Positions 1-13,119 of a stretch of 64,000 nucleotides of DNA are shown piece after piece. The stretch spans positions 124,001 to 188,000 of the forward strand of contig NZ_CAKKMV010000009.1 of NCBI RefSeq assembly GCF_918697865.1, in the 5' to 3' direction. The DNA is from Massilia sp. Bi118 (GTDB taxonomy: Bacteria; Pseudomonadota; Gammaproteobacteria; Burkholderiales; Burkholderiaceae_D). The position numbers and the translations under genes were made by a program. The first letter of the stretch is position 1. Each line of letters starts with the position of its first letter. The notes under the pieces are model-generated. The model was not told where the DNA came from and ran no database searches. It was given only the letters and a program-made list of their open reading frames with translations.

Positions 1-2
1 GC

Positions 3-50
3 GCCTACGGCGAGGGCTACAGCCTGTCGGCCGGGTTTACGCTGGCCTGA
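3..50 (+). CDS. C-terminal end of an unidentified protein
   Basis: An open frame enters from the left edge and ends at a TGA at 48-50. Only the last 15 residues are visible, ending in Ser-Ala-Gly-Phe-Thr-Leu-Ala. The alternating Gly/aromatic/hydrophobic pattern would suit the last strand of an outer-membrane barrel, but this is too little sequence to assign a family. The frame is coding-like and runs in the same direction as the next gene. Confidence 0.4.
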   Translation, partial: AYGEGYSLSAGFTLA

Positions 51-98
51 TTCTTCATTTACAGTAGGGGCCTCGCGCGTTACCGAACGAGGCTGGCC

Positions 99-359
99 AT
101 GAGGTTCCGCTGTCCCTGGGAAGAAGTCGACGGTTTCACGAGCCTGGCGGAGTTCCGCAGCTTCGAACGCTGGCTCACCGGCCAGGTCAGCGGCGGCATG
201 GCCAGGCAGGTGCCGGTCGGCAGTCCCTACCTGCATGGCAATGGCGGCCTGATCTTGGTCGAAGTCTGGTATATCCACCTGCAGAGCCGGCAAACCTGGC
301 GCCTGGTGTGGCCGGAACCGCCCTTCGACGGCATCTTCCAGCCGATTTTCGATAATTAG
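99..359 (+). CDS. Small hypothetical protein, 86 aa
   Basis: I do not recognise this family. The 86-residue product is rich in Trp, Phe and Pro (for example WRLVWPEPPFDGIF near the C-terminus), has no signal peptide or membrane segment, and is probably a small soluble cytoplasmic protein. The ATG at 99 is preceded by GAGG at 89-92, a plausible ribosome binding site. Codon use matches the high-GC host. The stop codon abuts a GGGACAGAG motif that recurs at the left end of the transposase element just downstream, so the element may have inserted directly behind this gene. Confidence 0.55.
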   Translation: MRFRCPWEEVDGFTSLAEFRSFERWLTGQVSGGMARQVPVGSPYLHGNGGLILVEVWYIHLQSRQTWRLVWPEPPFDGIFQPIFDN

Positions 360-396
360 GGACAGAGCGATGCATATTTTTCGTGCATTCGAATAT

Positions 397-1277
397 AATT
401 GGGGACAGAGTTCAATTCCCAAGACGCCATGGCCCGCCAACCCCGCCTGATCCTGCCGAACCAGCCCCACCTCATCCTCCAGCGCGGCAACGACAACCAG
501 CCGATTTTCCGCGACGACGAAGACCAGGAACGCTTCCACGCCTGGCTGCAGGAATGCGCCCGGCTGTACCGGGTGGCCGTGCATGCCTATGTCTTGATGC
601 CGAATCACCTGATCCTGCTGGCCACTCCGCAGGACGAAGACGGGCTGGCGCTGATGATGCAGAAGGTCGGCCGTCATTACGTCCCCTGGTTCAACAAGAA
701 GTATGGCCGCTCGGGCACCCTGTTCGAGGGGCGCTTCCGCACCTCGCTGGTCGACGCCGCGGCCTGGTTGCTGGCCTGCAGCCGCTACCTCGAACTGGCG
801 CCCGTGCAGGCGCGCCTCGTGTCCGACCCGGTCGGCTACCGCTGGTCGAGCTATGCCCATCATGCCGGCATGCGTTCCGATAGCCTGATCACTGACCACA
901 TGCTGTACTGGGGTCTCGGCAATACCCCCTTCCAGCGCGAAGCTGCCTACACCGAACTGGTGCAGCAGGGCGGCGGCAGGGAAGAGGAGGCCTTGATTGC
1001 CACCGCCCTCGCCAAGGGCTGGCCGATCGGCTCGCTCGCTTTCAAGACCGAGCTCGAAAAAAAGACCAAACGGCAGATTCTGCCAGCCAAGCGTGGCCGG
1101 CCCTTCAAAGCCAAAGCAGTCGCCGAGACTGTGGAATAACGTTCCGAGATTCCCTAGGATATTGATTTAATTTGATTTTTACAACCGTCTCAAACCTGAA
1201 GCACGCCTGAATCTACTGTGTCCCTATTTAATTTGAAAGGAAGAGTTTCCGAATTTAATTTGACTCCGACCCTAATT
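397..1277 (+). mobile_element. RAYT-type transposase element with imperfect inverted ends
   Basis: The transposase gene is bracketed by imperfect inverted repeats: positions 397-417 (beginning AATTGGGGACAGAG) and the complement of 1257-1277 (beginning AATTAGGGTCGGAG) match at about 16 of 21 positions. A second GGGACAGAG copy lies at 360-368, and its inverse (TGTGTCCCT) lies at about 1217-1225. Three TTTAATTTGA motifs occur between 1165 and 1262. Terminal inverted repeats are not expected for HUH/Y1 (IS200-like) transposases, so these ends may be remnants or the binding sites of this family. Boundaries are inferred from the repeats alone. Confidence 0.5.
429..1139 (+). CDS. REP-associated tyrosine transposase (Y1_Tnp/RAYT family), HUH motif altered
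   Basis: 236 residues from the ATG at 429; a TTG at 399 would add ten residues lying inside the element's end repeat, so ATG is preferred. The protein has the family layout: an N-terminal MARQPRLILPNQPHLILQRG strand, an RDDEDQERFHAWL helix, a PNHLILLA strand where the metal-binding HUH motif normally sits, and the tyrosine region HYVPWFNKKYGRSGTLFEGR. In active relatives the motif reads PNHVHLL; here the second His is Ile, so single-strand transposase activity is doubtful while DNA binding may remain. The tail (about residues 180-236) is Lys/Arg-rich. Known members move or maintain REP palindromes, and three REP-like elements lie elsewhere in this window. Confidence 0.85.
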   Translation: MARQPRLILPNQPHLILQRGNDNQPIFRDDEDQERFHAWLQECARLYRVAVHAYVLMPNHLILLATPQDEDGLALMMQKVGRHYVPWFNKKYGRSGTLFEGRFRTSLVDAAAWLLACSRYLELAPVQARLVSDPVGYRWSSYAHHAGMRSDSLITDHMLYWGLGNTPFQREAAYTELVQQGGGREEEALIATALAKGWPIGSLAFKTELEKKTKRQILPAKRGRPFKAKAVAETVE

Positions 1278-1284
1278 GTTGTGA

Positions 1285-1313
1285 TTGATGTTTATTGTGC
1301 TCTGCACTATTCT
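1285..1313 (+). promoter_or_regulatory. Candidate sigma70 promoter of gltBD
   Basis: TTGATG at 1285-1290 and TATTCT at 1308-1313 are separated by 17 bases. Each hexamer matches its consensus at 4 of 6 positions, and the site is about 40 bp upstream of the gltB start. The DNA here is AT-richer than its surroundings. It begins just outside the right end of the transposase element, so that insertion stops short of the promoter. Confidence 0.35.
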
Positions 1314-1351
1314 CGGTCTTCAATCTTTCAAAAATGCTGTGGAGTCCCCTC

Positions 1352-6073
<4,722 letters not shown>

Positions 6074-6110
6074 ACGCACGTAACGCGAAGAGCAGCACCG
6101 CACTTTGAAT

Positions 6111-6200
6111 CGTCGTCCCCGCGAAGGCGGGGACCCAAGTTCTGCCGGCGCTAACGAAACGCAAACAAACTTGGATCCCCGCCTGCGCGGGGATGACGGT
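6111..6200 (+). repeat. REP/BIME-like palindromic element, copy 1
   Basis: Two arms, each itself a hairpin (CCCCGCGAAGGCGGGG on the left, ATCCCCGCCTGCGCGGGGAT on the right), face each other around a CCAAGTT ... AACTTGG inner inverted repeat. Related copies lie at 22484-22570 and 25737-25827. The inner segment contains AACGAAACGCAAAC, matching copy 2 in the same orientation. Lying between gltB and gltD, it could stabilise the gltB message or tune expression of the two subunits. Confidence 0.85.
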
Positions 6201-6220
6201 AACTAGATAAGGAAAACATT

Positions 6221-7684
6221 GTGGGTAAAATCACCGGCTTCATGGAATTTCAGCGCCAGGAGGAAGGCCACCTGGAACCTGCCGCGCGCCTGAAGAACTA
6301 CAAGGAATTCACGCTGACGCTCAGCAACGACCAGGCCAAGGTCCAGGGTGCGCGCTGCATGGACTGCGGCATCCCCTTCTGCAACACCGGCTGCCCGGTC
6401 AACAACATGATCCCCGACTGGAATGACCTGGTCTATCACGGCAATTACCGCAACGCCGTCGAGAACCTGCATTCGACGAACAACTTCCCCGAATTCACCG
6501 GCCGCATCTGCCCGGCGCCTTGCGAATCGGCCTGCACGCTGGGCATCAACGACGAACCGGTGGGCATCAAGTCGATCGAGCGCAAGATCGCCGACGCCGG
6601 CTGGGAAAACGGCTGGATCGTGCCGCAGCCGTCGCTCGTGAAGACGGGCAAGAAGGTCGCGGTCGTCGGCTCGGGGCCTGCCGGCCTGGCCGCGGCCCAG
6701 CAGCTGGCGCGCGTCGGTCACGACGTGACGGTGTTCGAGAAGAGCGACCGCATCGGCGGCCTGCTGCGCTACGGGATCCCCGACTTCAAGATGGAGAAGG
6801 GCCTGATCGACCGCAGGGTAGAGCAGATGCAGGCCGAGGGCGTTTCTTTCCGCACCAGCACCCTGATCGGCAAGGATTTCCCGACCGTGGTCAGCAACAT
6901 GGCGCGCGAGACCATCTTCCCGGAAGACCTGGTCAAGGACTACGACGCGGTCGTGATGGCCGGCGGCGCCGAGCAGCCGCGCGACCTGCCGGTGCCCGGC
7001 CGCGACCTGAAGGGCGTGCACTTCGCGATGGACTTCCTGCCGCAGCAGAACCGCGTGAACGCCGGCGACAAAGTGAAAGACCAGATCAAGGCCACCGGCA
7101 AGCACGTGGTCGTGATCGGCGGCGGCGACACCGGTTCCGACTGCGTCGGCACCTCGAACCGCCACGGCGCCGCCTCGGTGACGCAGTTCGAACTGATGCC
7201 GATGCCGCCCGAGCACGAAAACAAACCGCTGGTCTGGCCTTACTGGCCGACCAAGCTGCGCACCTCGTCCTCGCACGAGGAAGGCTGCGAGCGCGACTTC
7301 GCGGTGGCCACCAAGCGTTTCGAGGGTAAAGGCGGCAAGGTCGAGAAGGTCATCGCCTGCCGCGTCGAGTGGAAGGACGGGAAGATGATCGAAGTCCCGG
7401 ACACGGAATTCGAACTGAAGGCGGATCTCGTGCTGCTGGCGATGGGCTTCGTCTCGCCGGTGCAGCAGGTGCTGGATGCCTTCGATGTGCAGAAAGATGC
7501 GCGCGGCAACGCACGGGCGACCGTCGACGGCGAGACCTCGTACCAGACCTCGGTGGCCAAGGTGTTCGCGGCGGGCGACATGCGCCGCGGCCAGTCGCTG
7601 GTGGTGTGGGCGATTCGCGAAGGACGGCAGTGCGCGCGGGCAGTGGACGAGTTCCTGATGGGGACTTCGGAGCTGCCGCGCTGA
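6221..7684 (+). CDS. gltD: Glutamate synthase (NADPH), small subunit
   Basis: Transfers electrons from NADPH through FAD and 4Fe-4S centres to the large subunit. 487 residues from a GTG preceded by AAGGA at 6209-6213. The N-terminal region carries the cysteine clusters [13 protein letters not shown] (near residue 46) and [12 protein letters not shown] first dinucleotide-binding motif ([13 protein letters not shown], about residue 150) is for FAD, and a second (GGGDTGSDC, about residue 303) is for NADPH. The closing [16 protein letters not shown] segment is typical of the family. It forms an operon with gltB and is followed by a clear terminator. Confidence 0.98.
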   Translation: MGKITGFMEFQRQEEGHLEPAARLKNYKEFTLTLSNDQAKVQGARCMDCGIPFCNTGCPVNNMIPDWNDLVYHGNYRNAVENLHSTNNFPEFTGRICPAPCESACTLGINDEPVGIKSIERKIADAGWENGWIVPQPSLVKTGKKVAVVGSGPAGLAAAQQLARVGHDVTVFEKSDRIGGLLRYGIPDFKMEKGLIDRRVEQMQAEGVSFRTSTLIGKDFPTVVSNMARETIFPEDLVKDYDAVVMAGGAEQPRDLPVPGRDLKGVHFAMDFLPQQNRVNAGDKVKDQIKATGKHVVVIGGGDTGSDCVGTSNRHGAASVTQFELMPMPPEHENKPLVWPYWPTKLRTSSSHEEGCERDFAVATKRFEGKGGKVEKVIACRVEWKDGKMIEVPDTEFELKADLVLLAMGFVSPVQQVLDAFDVQKDARGNARATVDGETSYQTSVAKVFAAGDMRRGQSLVVWAIREGRQCARAVDEFLMGTSELPR

Positions 7685-7707
7685 TTGCGTTAAGGGCTTC
7701 CCTTTTC

Positions 7708-7734
7708 AGCGGCCTTTCAGGGCCGCTTTTTTTT
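7708..7734 (+). terminator. Rho-independent terminator after gltD
   Basis: A perfect 7-bp GC-rich stem, AGCGGCC / GGCCGCT, with the loop TTTCAG, is followed directly by seven more T residues. It lies 24 bp past the gltD stop and ends the gltBD transcript. Confidence 0.9.
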
Positions 7735-7885
7735 CGCCTGTCGGAAAAGCTTACAGGTAGCCGACACAACGGCAGAGTTGCGTCTGTTAAATACTTGATT
7801 ATCAGTGTCTTTTAAAACCGGGCGCAATTATTGCTTGGCTAAGCGCTGCAAGTCCGAGATGGAAGTCCAAACCAAGGGGATGATA

Positions 7886-8674
7886 ATGAAAAGCAACCTG
7901 AATGTGATTCTGAAGCAAGCGATTCTTGCCGCGCTGGCTGTCACGGCGGTCGCAACGGCCAACGCCACTGAAGTGAAAGTTACGCCCGGCTCGCCGCTGT
8001 GGGTCAACCCGACAGGTGAAAACGGCGGCGGCGGCAGCAGTCAGATCACGGGCACCATGCCGCGCTCGGGCAACGGTTCGCTGGAAATGACGGGCGATCG
8101 CACCCGCATGTTCGGCCTCGGCAATCCATACGATCCGGGCAGCAATCTCGGCCTGCTCGACCAGCTGAGCCGCCTGACCTTCGACTGGGCAGTCGCTTCG
8201 TCCAGCGTCGCCAAGCTGGACCCCGACTACACGCCGGCACTGCGCGTGCACATCTTCGACGGGAATCAGCGCAGCGAGTTGATCTGGGAAGGCGCCTACA
8301 ACAATATCTATGGCAATACGACGCACGGTCAATGGTACAGCTCCGGTACCAACGACATGTTCTATCGCTACGTGACCGGCAGCGGCGTCACCCTCAACAA
8401 CGGCAGCCAGGTGAACATGTCGCTGGCGAGCTGGGAAGCCAGCAACTACTACAGCAACAACGCCTATATTGCCGGCTTCAGCGTCGGCGTCGGCAGCTCC
8501 GCCGGCTCGGACTATCTGGCCTTTGCCGACAACGTCACGATCGACCTGGGCCGCGCGTCGACGACCTACAACTTCGAACTCGACGCGGCCGATGTGCCGG
8601 AACCCGGTTCGCTGGCCATCCTGGGCCTGGGCCTGGCCGGTGTCGCCGCGGCGCGCCGGAAGAAGCGCGCCTGA
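7886..8674 (+). CDS. PEP-CTERM sorted exported protein
   Basis: 262 residues from the ATG at 7886, preceded by AAGGGGA at 7874-7880; an ATG at 7880 sits too close to that site. The N-terminus (Lys-Ser-Asn-Leu then a hydrophobic stretch ending TANAT) is a Sec signal peptide of about 27 residues. The mature part is Gly/Ser/Asn/Tyr-rich and looks like an extracellular beta-rich domain of no named function. The C-terminus has VPEPGSLAILGLGLAGVAA followed by ARRKKRA: the PEP motif, transmembrane helix and basic tail recognised by exosortase. No exosortase gene is in the window. The gene ends only 3 bp from the convergent gene on the other strand. Confidence 0.88.
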   Translation: MKSNLNVILKQAILAALAVTAVATANATEVKVTPGSPLWVNPTGENGGGGSSQITGTMPRSGNGSLEMTGDRTRMFGLGNPYDPGSNLGLLDQLSRLTFDWAVASSSVAKLDPDYTPALRVHIFDGNQRSELIWEGAYNNIYGNTTHGQWYSSGTNDMFYRYVTGSGVTLNNGSQVNMSLASWEASNYYSNNAYIAGFSVGVGSSAGSDYLAFADNVTIDLGRASTTYNFELDAADVPEPGSLAILGLGLAGVAAARRKKRA

Positions 8675-8677
8675 CTT

Positions 8678-9433
8678 TTAGTCGAGGGCCAGGTCGATGT
8701 TCCATGAGGCGGGAACATCGGCCCGTTGCGCCGGCGCTTTCACGTCGATGAAGGCGTGGCATGGGTCGCAGACTTCGGCCTCCTGCCCAAGCCGCCAGAT
8801 GAGCGCGACCAGCGTGCCGAGGCTTGTCCTCGACGTGTCCTTGCCGGGCACGATCTGCCAGGTTTCCCCGGTCATCGATACGCTCCCCATGTGCAGGCCG
8901 AGCACCTCGCCGGCACGCCTGGTGTAGCAGGCGATGCGGCCGACGCCGGCATGCGACGCTTGCGTCGCCAGCACCGCGCCCGGCTTGGCAACCTGGTCGA
9001 GGCGGCGGAACAGCGCCTGCTTGCCCGCTGTGTCGGAGGGCGCCGCGTCGACAATCAGGTCGCAGTCCTTCAGGTGATGGAAATTGAGGGTCGCTGCCAG
9101 CAATGCCATCCTCCCGTCGCGCCCGTTCGCGCTGGAGCGGGCCAGTGCGATGCCCTCGTCGAGCGACGCGCGCTCCAGCTCGAAAAGGGTGACTGGGATA
9201 CCGGCATCCAGCACGCGCAGGGCCAGGCCGATGCCGAAGCCACTGGCGCAGACGATGCCGACCCGCCCGACGGCCCGGCCGTGCGCCGCCAGGCCTTCCA
9301 GCGGATCGACGTCGGCGCTGCGCCGATGGGGACCGGGGTCCTCGTCCAGTGCGGCGATGCGGGCGTTCATCGCCCTCGCATCGATCCCGCCGGGCGCCAG
9401 CGTGTAGCGCGTTTCGTATTGCATATGACTCAT
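8678..9433 (-). CDS. 3-hydroxyacyl-CoA dehydrogenase-like protein, degenerate nucleotide-binding motif
   Basis: 251 residues; the start is supported by GGGGAGG just upstream. The segment from about residue 57 (GIVCASGFGIGLALRVLDAG then IPVTLFELE) aligns with the Rossmann fold of FadB-type dehydrogenases, but the usual GxGxMG loop reads ASGFGIG. A GLHMG segment (about residue 180) matches the GLHFF catalytic-His region. Only the NAD-binding domain is present, without the C-terminal dimerisation domain. It lies 19 bp downstream of aceA on the same strand, so the two are probably co-transcribed and the protein may serve acetate or fatty-acid use. Its activity is uncertain. Confidence 0.7.
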   Translation of the reverse strand: MSHMQYETRYTLAPGGIDARAMNARIAALDEDPGPHRRSADVDPLEGLAAHGRAVGRVGIVCASGFGIGLALRVLDAGIPVTLFELERASLDEGIALARSSANGRDGRMALLAATLNFHHLKDCDLIVDAAPSDTAGKQALFRRLDQVAKPGAVLATQASHAGVGRIACYTRRAGEVLGLHMGSVSMTGETWQIVPGKDTSRTSLGTLVALIWRLGQEAEVCDPCHAFIDVKAPAQRADVPASWNIDLALD

Positions 9434-9452
9434 GTGGCCTCCCCGCGATGGC

Positions 9453-11033
9453 TCAGAACTGGTTCATCGTATTGAGTGCGCCGGAGGCTTTCAGCGCCGC
9501 TTCGCCGCTGAAGTATTCCTTGTGATCGTCTCCCAGGTCCGAACCCGACATGTTCTGGTGCTTGACGCAGGCGATGCCCTGGCGGATCTCCTTGCGCTGC
9601 ACGCCGGCCACATAACCCAGCATGCCCTGCTCGCCGAAGTATTCCCTGGCCAGGTTGTCGGTCGACAGCGCGGCGGTGTGGTAAGTCGGCAGCGTGATCA
9701 GGTGATGGAAGATGCCGGCTTCGCGCGCCGCGTCGGCCTGGAAGGTGCGGATACGCTCGTCGGCTTCGCGCGCCAGTTCGGAGTCGTCGTACTCGGCGCT
9801 CATCAGCTGCGAACGTTCGTAGCGCGACACGTCGGCGCCATCGAGCTTCATGCTGTCGAAGACCTGCTGGCGGAAGTTCAGGGTCCAGTTGAAGGACGGG
9901 CTGTTGTTGTAGACCAGCTTCGCATTCGGGATCACCTTGCGAATTTCCTTCACCATGCCGCCGATCTGCGCGATGTGCGGTTTTTCGGTTTCGATCCACA
10001 GCAGGTCGGCGCCGTTCTGCAGCGAGGTAATGCAGTCGAGCACGCAGCGTGCCTCGCCAGTGCCTTCGCGGAACTGGAACAGGTTGCTGGGCAGGCGCTT
10101 CGGACGCAGCAGCTTGCCGTCGCGCTTGATGACCACGTCGCCGTTGCCCATCGCGTCCAGCGACACTTCTTCGACGTCGAGGAAGCTGTTGTACTGGTCG
10201 CCCAGGTCGCCCGGCTCGCTAGTGTAGGCAATCTGCTTGGTCAGGCCCGCGCCCAGCGAATCGGTGCGCGCCACGATCAGGCCCTCGTCCACGCCCAGTT
10301 CGAGGAAGGCGTAGCGCACGGCGCGGATCTTGGCCAGGAAGTCTTCGTGCGGCACGGTGACCTTGCCGTCCTGGTGGCCGCACTGCTTCTCGTCCGAGAC
10401 CTGGTTTTCGATCTGGATGCAGCAGGCGCCGGCCTCGATCATCTGCTTGGCCAGCAGGTAAGTCGCCTCGGCATTGCCGAAACCGGCGTCGATGTCGGCG
10501 ATGATCGGCACGACGTGGGTGACGAAGTTGTCGATCTTGTCCTGGATGGCGGCGCGTGACTGGCCTTCCGCGGCGTCGAGCTGGCGGAACAGGCCGCCGA
10601 GCTCGCGTGCATCGGCCTGGCGCAGGAAAGTGTACAGCTCCTCGATCAGTGCCGGCACGGCGGTTTTCTCATGCATGGACTGGTCCGGCAACGGGCCGAA
10701 TTCCGAACGCAGCGCGGCAATCATCCAGCCCGACAGGTAAAGGTAGCGGCGGTCGGTATTGTTGAAGTGCTTTTTGATGGAGATCATCTTTTGCTGGCCG
10801 ATGAAGCCATGCCAGCAGCCCAGCGACTGGGTGTATTGGGAAGGATCGGCATCGTAGTTCGCCATGTCGCGGCGCATGATGCCCGCCGTGTAGCGGGCGA
10901 TGTCGAGGCCGGTCTGGAAACGGTTCTGCGCGCGCATGCGTGCTGCGGACTCGGGATTGATCGCATTCCACCCGCTGCCCTGCTGTTGTTTGAGGTTGGC
11001 GATGGCCTGGATATCGTTCTGGTACTGAGACAT
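9453..11033 (-). CDS. aceA: Isocitrate lyase
   Basis: Splits isocitrate into glyoxylate and succinate, the first step of the glyoxylate shunt needed for growth on acetate and fatty acids. 526 residues from the ATG at 11033, with GGAG upstream; earlier in-frame Mets lack support. This is the long form seen in Pseudomonas and Burkholderiales rather than the roughly 430-residue enterobacterial form. The catalytic cysteine lies in DEKQCGHQDGKVTVPHEDF. Substrate-binding segments such as LWIETEKPHIAQIGGM and LVYNNSPSFNW are intact. The gene leads a two-gene operon with the dehydrogenase-like gene. A 12-bp palindrome about 70 bp upstream may be its operator. Confidence 0.97.
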   Translation of the reverse strand: MSQYQNDIQAIANLKQQQGSGWNAINPESAARMRAQNRFQTGLDIARYTAGIMRRDMANYDADPSQYTQSLGCWHGFIGQQKMISIKKHFNNTDRRYLYLSGWMIAALRSEFGPLPDQSMHEKTAVPALIEELYTFLRQADARELGGLFRQLDAAEGQSRAAIQDKIDNFVTHVVPIIADIDAGFGNAEATYLLAKQMIEAGACCIQIENQVSDEKQCGHQDGKVTVPHEDFLAKIRAVRYAFLELGVDEGLIVARTDSLGAGLTKQIAYTSEPGDLGDQYNSFLDVEEVSLDAMGNGDVVIKRDGKLLRPKRLPSNLFQFREGTGEARCVLDCITSLQNGADLLWIETEKPHIAQIGGMVKEIRKVIPNAKLVYNNSPSFNWTLNFRQQVFDSMKLDGADVSRYERSQLMSAEYDDSELAREADERIRTFQADAAREAGIFHHLITLPTYHTAALSTDNLAREYFGEQGMLGYVAGVQRKEIRQGIACVKHQNMSGSDLGDDHKEYFSGEAALKASGALNTMNQF

Positions 11034-11102
11034 GGTGCACTCCATTTGATGAATCGGAAATCGATGATTCATCATAGAGCGGATGCTGCAGCGCATCTTC
11101 TG

Positions 11103-11114
11103 TCTTATATAAGA
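11103..11114. promoter_or_regulatory. Perfect palindrome upstream of aceA (candidate operator)
   Basis: TCTTATATAAGA is a perfect 12-bp palindrome about 70 bp upstream of the aceA start, in AT-rich DNA (11100-11165) that stands out from the neighbouring genes. It is placed where a transcription factor could act on aceA. The regulator is not identifiable from the sequence, and no regulator gene lies alongside. Confidence 0.4.
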
Positions 11115-11273
11115 ATTGATTGAAAATTTAACTCATTAAATTCAATAACTTAGTAATAATGTTCCGTAGTGTGGAAAGGTGTTTTGCGCATCGCAACATC
11201 GAATCCGATTTGCGGCGCATCAGAATTCATAATGTGAAACGTGGTTTGGCTCTGTGAAAATACAGCCGAACAG

Positions 11274-11990
11274 CTAGGCCGCCCCCACGCCACGTGCGAA
11301 ATGCCCAACGAACCACACGCTCGCCAGGCGCGCCACTTCTTCCAGCGTACCCGGCTCCTCGAACAGGTGGGTCGCGCCGGGGACGATCGCCAGTTCCCGC
11401 GGACAGTTCAGCTGGGCGAAGGCCTGCCGGTTCAGGGCGATCACGGCATGGTCGCTGCCGCCGACGATCAACAGGGTCGGCGCGGTCACGCCGTTCAGGG
11501 CCGAGACGCCGGCCAGGTCGGGCCGGCCGCCGCGCGAGACCACGGCGGCGATCGAGGGATAAGGGGCATTCGGAAAAGGGTGGTCGGGCACCAGCTGGCC
11601 GAGGTAGGGCTCGCCGAGATGCGGCTCGCCCGCCAGCCGCAAGGCCGCAGCGGCGCCGGTGCTGGCGCCGAACAGTCCCAGCGGCAGCTGCGCGGTGGCC
11701 GGCTCGCGCGCCAGCCATCGCGCCGCCGTGCGCAGGCGCAGGGTCAGCAGGGCGATGTCGAAGCGGATGTCGGGATGGGCTTCCTCATCGGCGCTGAGCA
11801 GGTCCAGCAGCAGGGTGCCGATGCCGGCCTCGCGCAGGATGCGGGCGACATAGTTATTACGCGGGCTGAGCCGGCTGCTGCCGCTACCGTGGGCGAACAG
11901 GACGATACCAAGCGGCTCGTGCGGGAGCTCCAGCATGCCTTCCATGCTGGCCTCTTCATGCTGGATGTGGATCAGCGCCCTCGCGTTCAC
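11274..11990 (-). CDS. Alpha/beta hydrolase, dienelactone-hydrolase-like
   Basis: 238 residues, no signal peptide, cytoplasmic. The oxyanion-side motif FAHGSGSSRLSPRN (about residue 32) and the nucleophile elbow GLFGASTGAAAAL (Ser in GxSxG, about residue 109) are clear. A late Asp (VGGSDHAV, about residue 178) and His (PGATHLFEEP, about residue 207) complete the triad. Close relatives are usually called dienelactone hydrolase or phosphoribosyltransferase-associated hydrolase; the substrate cannot be told. It stands alone on the minus strand, separated from aceA by 240 bp and divergent from mlaF. Confidence 0.8.
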   Translation of the reverse strand: MNARALIHIQHEEASMEGMLELPHEPLGIVLFAHGSGSSRLSPRNNYVARILREAGIGTLLLDLLSADEEAHPDIRFDIALLTLRLRTAARWLAREPATAQLPLGLFGASTGAAAALRLAGEPHLGEPYLGQLVPDHPFPNAPYPSIAAVVSRGGRPDLAGVSALNGVTAPTLLIVGGSDHAVIALNRQAFAQLNCPRELAIVPGATHLFEEPGTLEEVARLASVWFVGHFARGVGAA

Positions 11991-12315
11991 GGTGGTCTCC
12001 CAGATGGTTCGACCCGCGATCCGCCCAAAAATTCAGTCCGCAAATGCCCCCTCGTAAAGGGGAAAGTGCAGCGCAACATGAACGTGCCAAGTCGTTGTTT
12101 CCATAAGGAATTTGTTAATAGAATTTATGATGATGCAACAATGTGAGGTATGCATATCTCATTTAAAACAAATACTTACGTAAAGAAATTATCTGACTCA
12201 TTGTTCAGCAATGTTGTAATATCACGTCGATAAGCGCAGCAGAATTGGGCTGCCTCCAGCAGGGATTAACGTTTCTGCACTACAATACGAGATTCACCAA
12301 ATACCAATATTCACT
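11991..12315. other. Divergent intergenic region between the hydrolase and mlaF
   Basis: 325 bp with no credible gene. The left third is GC-rich and has a short CCCC/GGGG hairpin at 12044-12061. From about 12100 to 12240 it is AT-rich and presumably carries the promoters of both flanking genes. A TACAAT near 12282 could be a -10 element for mlaF, but I found no good -35 at the right spacing. Confidence 0.4.
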
Positions 12316-13119
12316 GTGCCCAACCTTGTCGAAATCCGCGATCTGCATTTTTCGTATGGAGATCGCCCCATCCTGTCGAATCTGAGCATGGATTTCCCGC
12401 GCGGCAAGCTGATTGCCGTGATGGGCGGCTCCGGCTCCGGCAAGACGACGGTGCTGCGCCTGATTGGCGGCCAGATCCGTCCCCAGCGCGGCACGGTCTC
12501 GGTAAATGGCGAAGTCGTCCACCAGCTCGATACGGAAAACCTGTACCGCCTGCGCCGCAAGATGGGCATGCTGTTCCAGTTCGGCGCGCTGTTCACCGAC
12601 CTGACTGTGTTCGAGAACGTGGCCTTCCCGCTGCGCGAACATACCGATCTGCCGGAAGAAGTGCTGCGCGACCTGGTGCTGATGCGCCTCAACGCGGTCG
12701 GCCTGCGCAATGCGGCCAAGCTGAAGCCGAACGAGATCTCGGGCGGCATGGCACGCCGCGTGGCGCTGGCGCGCGCGATCGCGCTGGACCCGGAACTGAT
12801 CATGTACGACGAGCCCTTCGCCGGCCTGGACCCGATCTCGATGGGCGTGACCGCCAACCTGATCCGCAACCTGAACGACACGCTGGGCTCGACCTCGATC
12901 CTGGTCTCGCACGACGTGAACGAAACCTTCAGCATCGCCGACTACGTGTACTTCCTGTCCGGCGGCAAGATCGTTGCCCAGGGCACGCCGGCGGAAATGC
13001 GGGCGTCCAGCGATCCGTATGTAAAACAGTTCGTGAATGCGGAGCCGGACGGTCCGGTGCCCTTCCACTATCCGGGCAAGTCGCTGGCCGAAGACCTGGG
13101 TCCGGGAGGCAAGCAATGA
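12316..13119 (+). CDS. mlaF: Phospholipid-trafficking ABC ATPase MlaF
   Basis: Cytoplasmic ATPase of the MlaFEDB complex, which moves phospholipids between inner and outer membranes to keep the outer leaflet asymmetric. 267 residues from a GTG. Walker A is GGSGSGKTT (residues 37-45), the Q-loop is MLFQFGALF, the signature ISGGMARR is near residue 141, and Walker B/D-loop is MYDEPFAGLDP. A C-terminal tail of about 25 residues follows the ATPase core. The ATGA overlap with mlaE at 13116-13119 indicates translational coupling. It opens the mla operon. Confidence 0.95.
   Translation: MPNLVEIRDLHFSYGDRPILSNLSMDFPRGKLIAVMGGSGSGKTTVLRLIGGQIRPQRGTVSVNGEVVHQLDTENLYRLRRKMGMLFQFGALFTDLTVFENVAFPLREHTDLPEEVLRDLVLMRLNAVGLRNAAKLKPNEISGGMARRVALARAIALDPELIMYDEPFAGLDPISMGVTANLIRNLNDTLGSTSILVSHDVNETFSIADYVYFLSGGKIVAQGTPAEMRASSDPYVKQFVNAEPDGPVPFHYPGKSLAEDLGPGGKQ

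Noticed and set aside
399-428. TTG at 399 as the transposase start
   Set aside because: It would place the first ten codons inside the element's terminal repeat; the ATG at 429 starts with the family's usual MARQPR.
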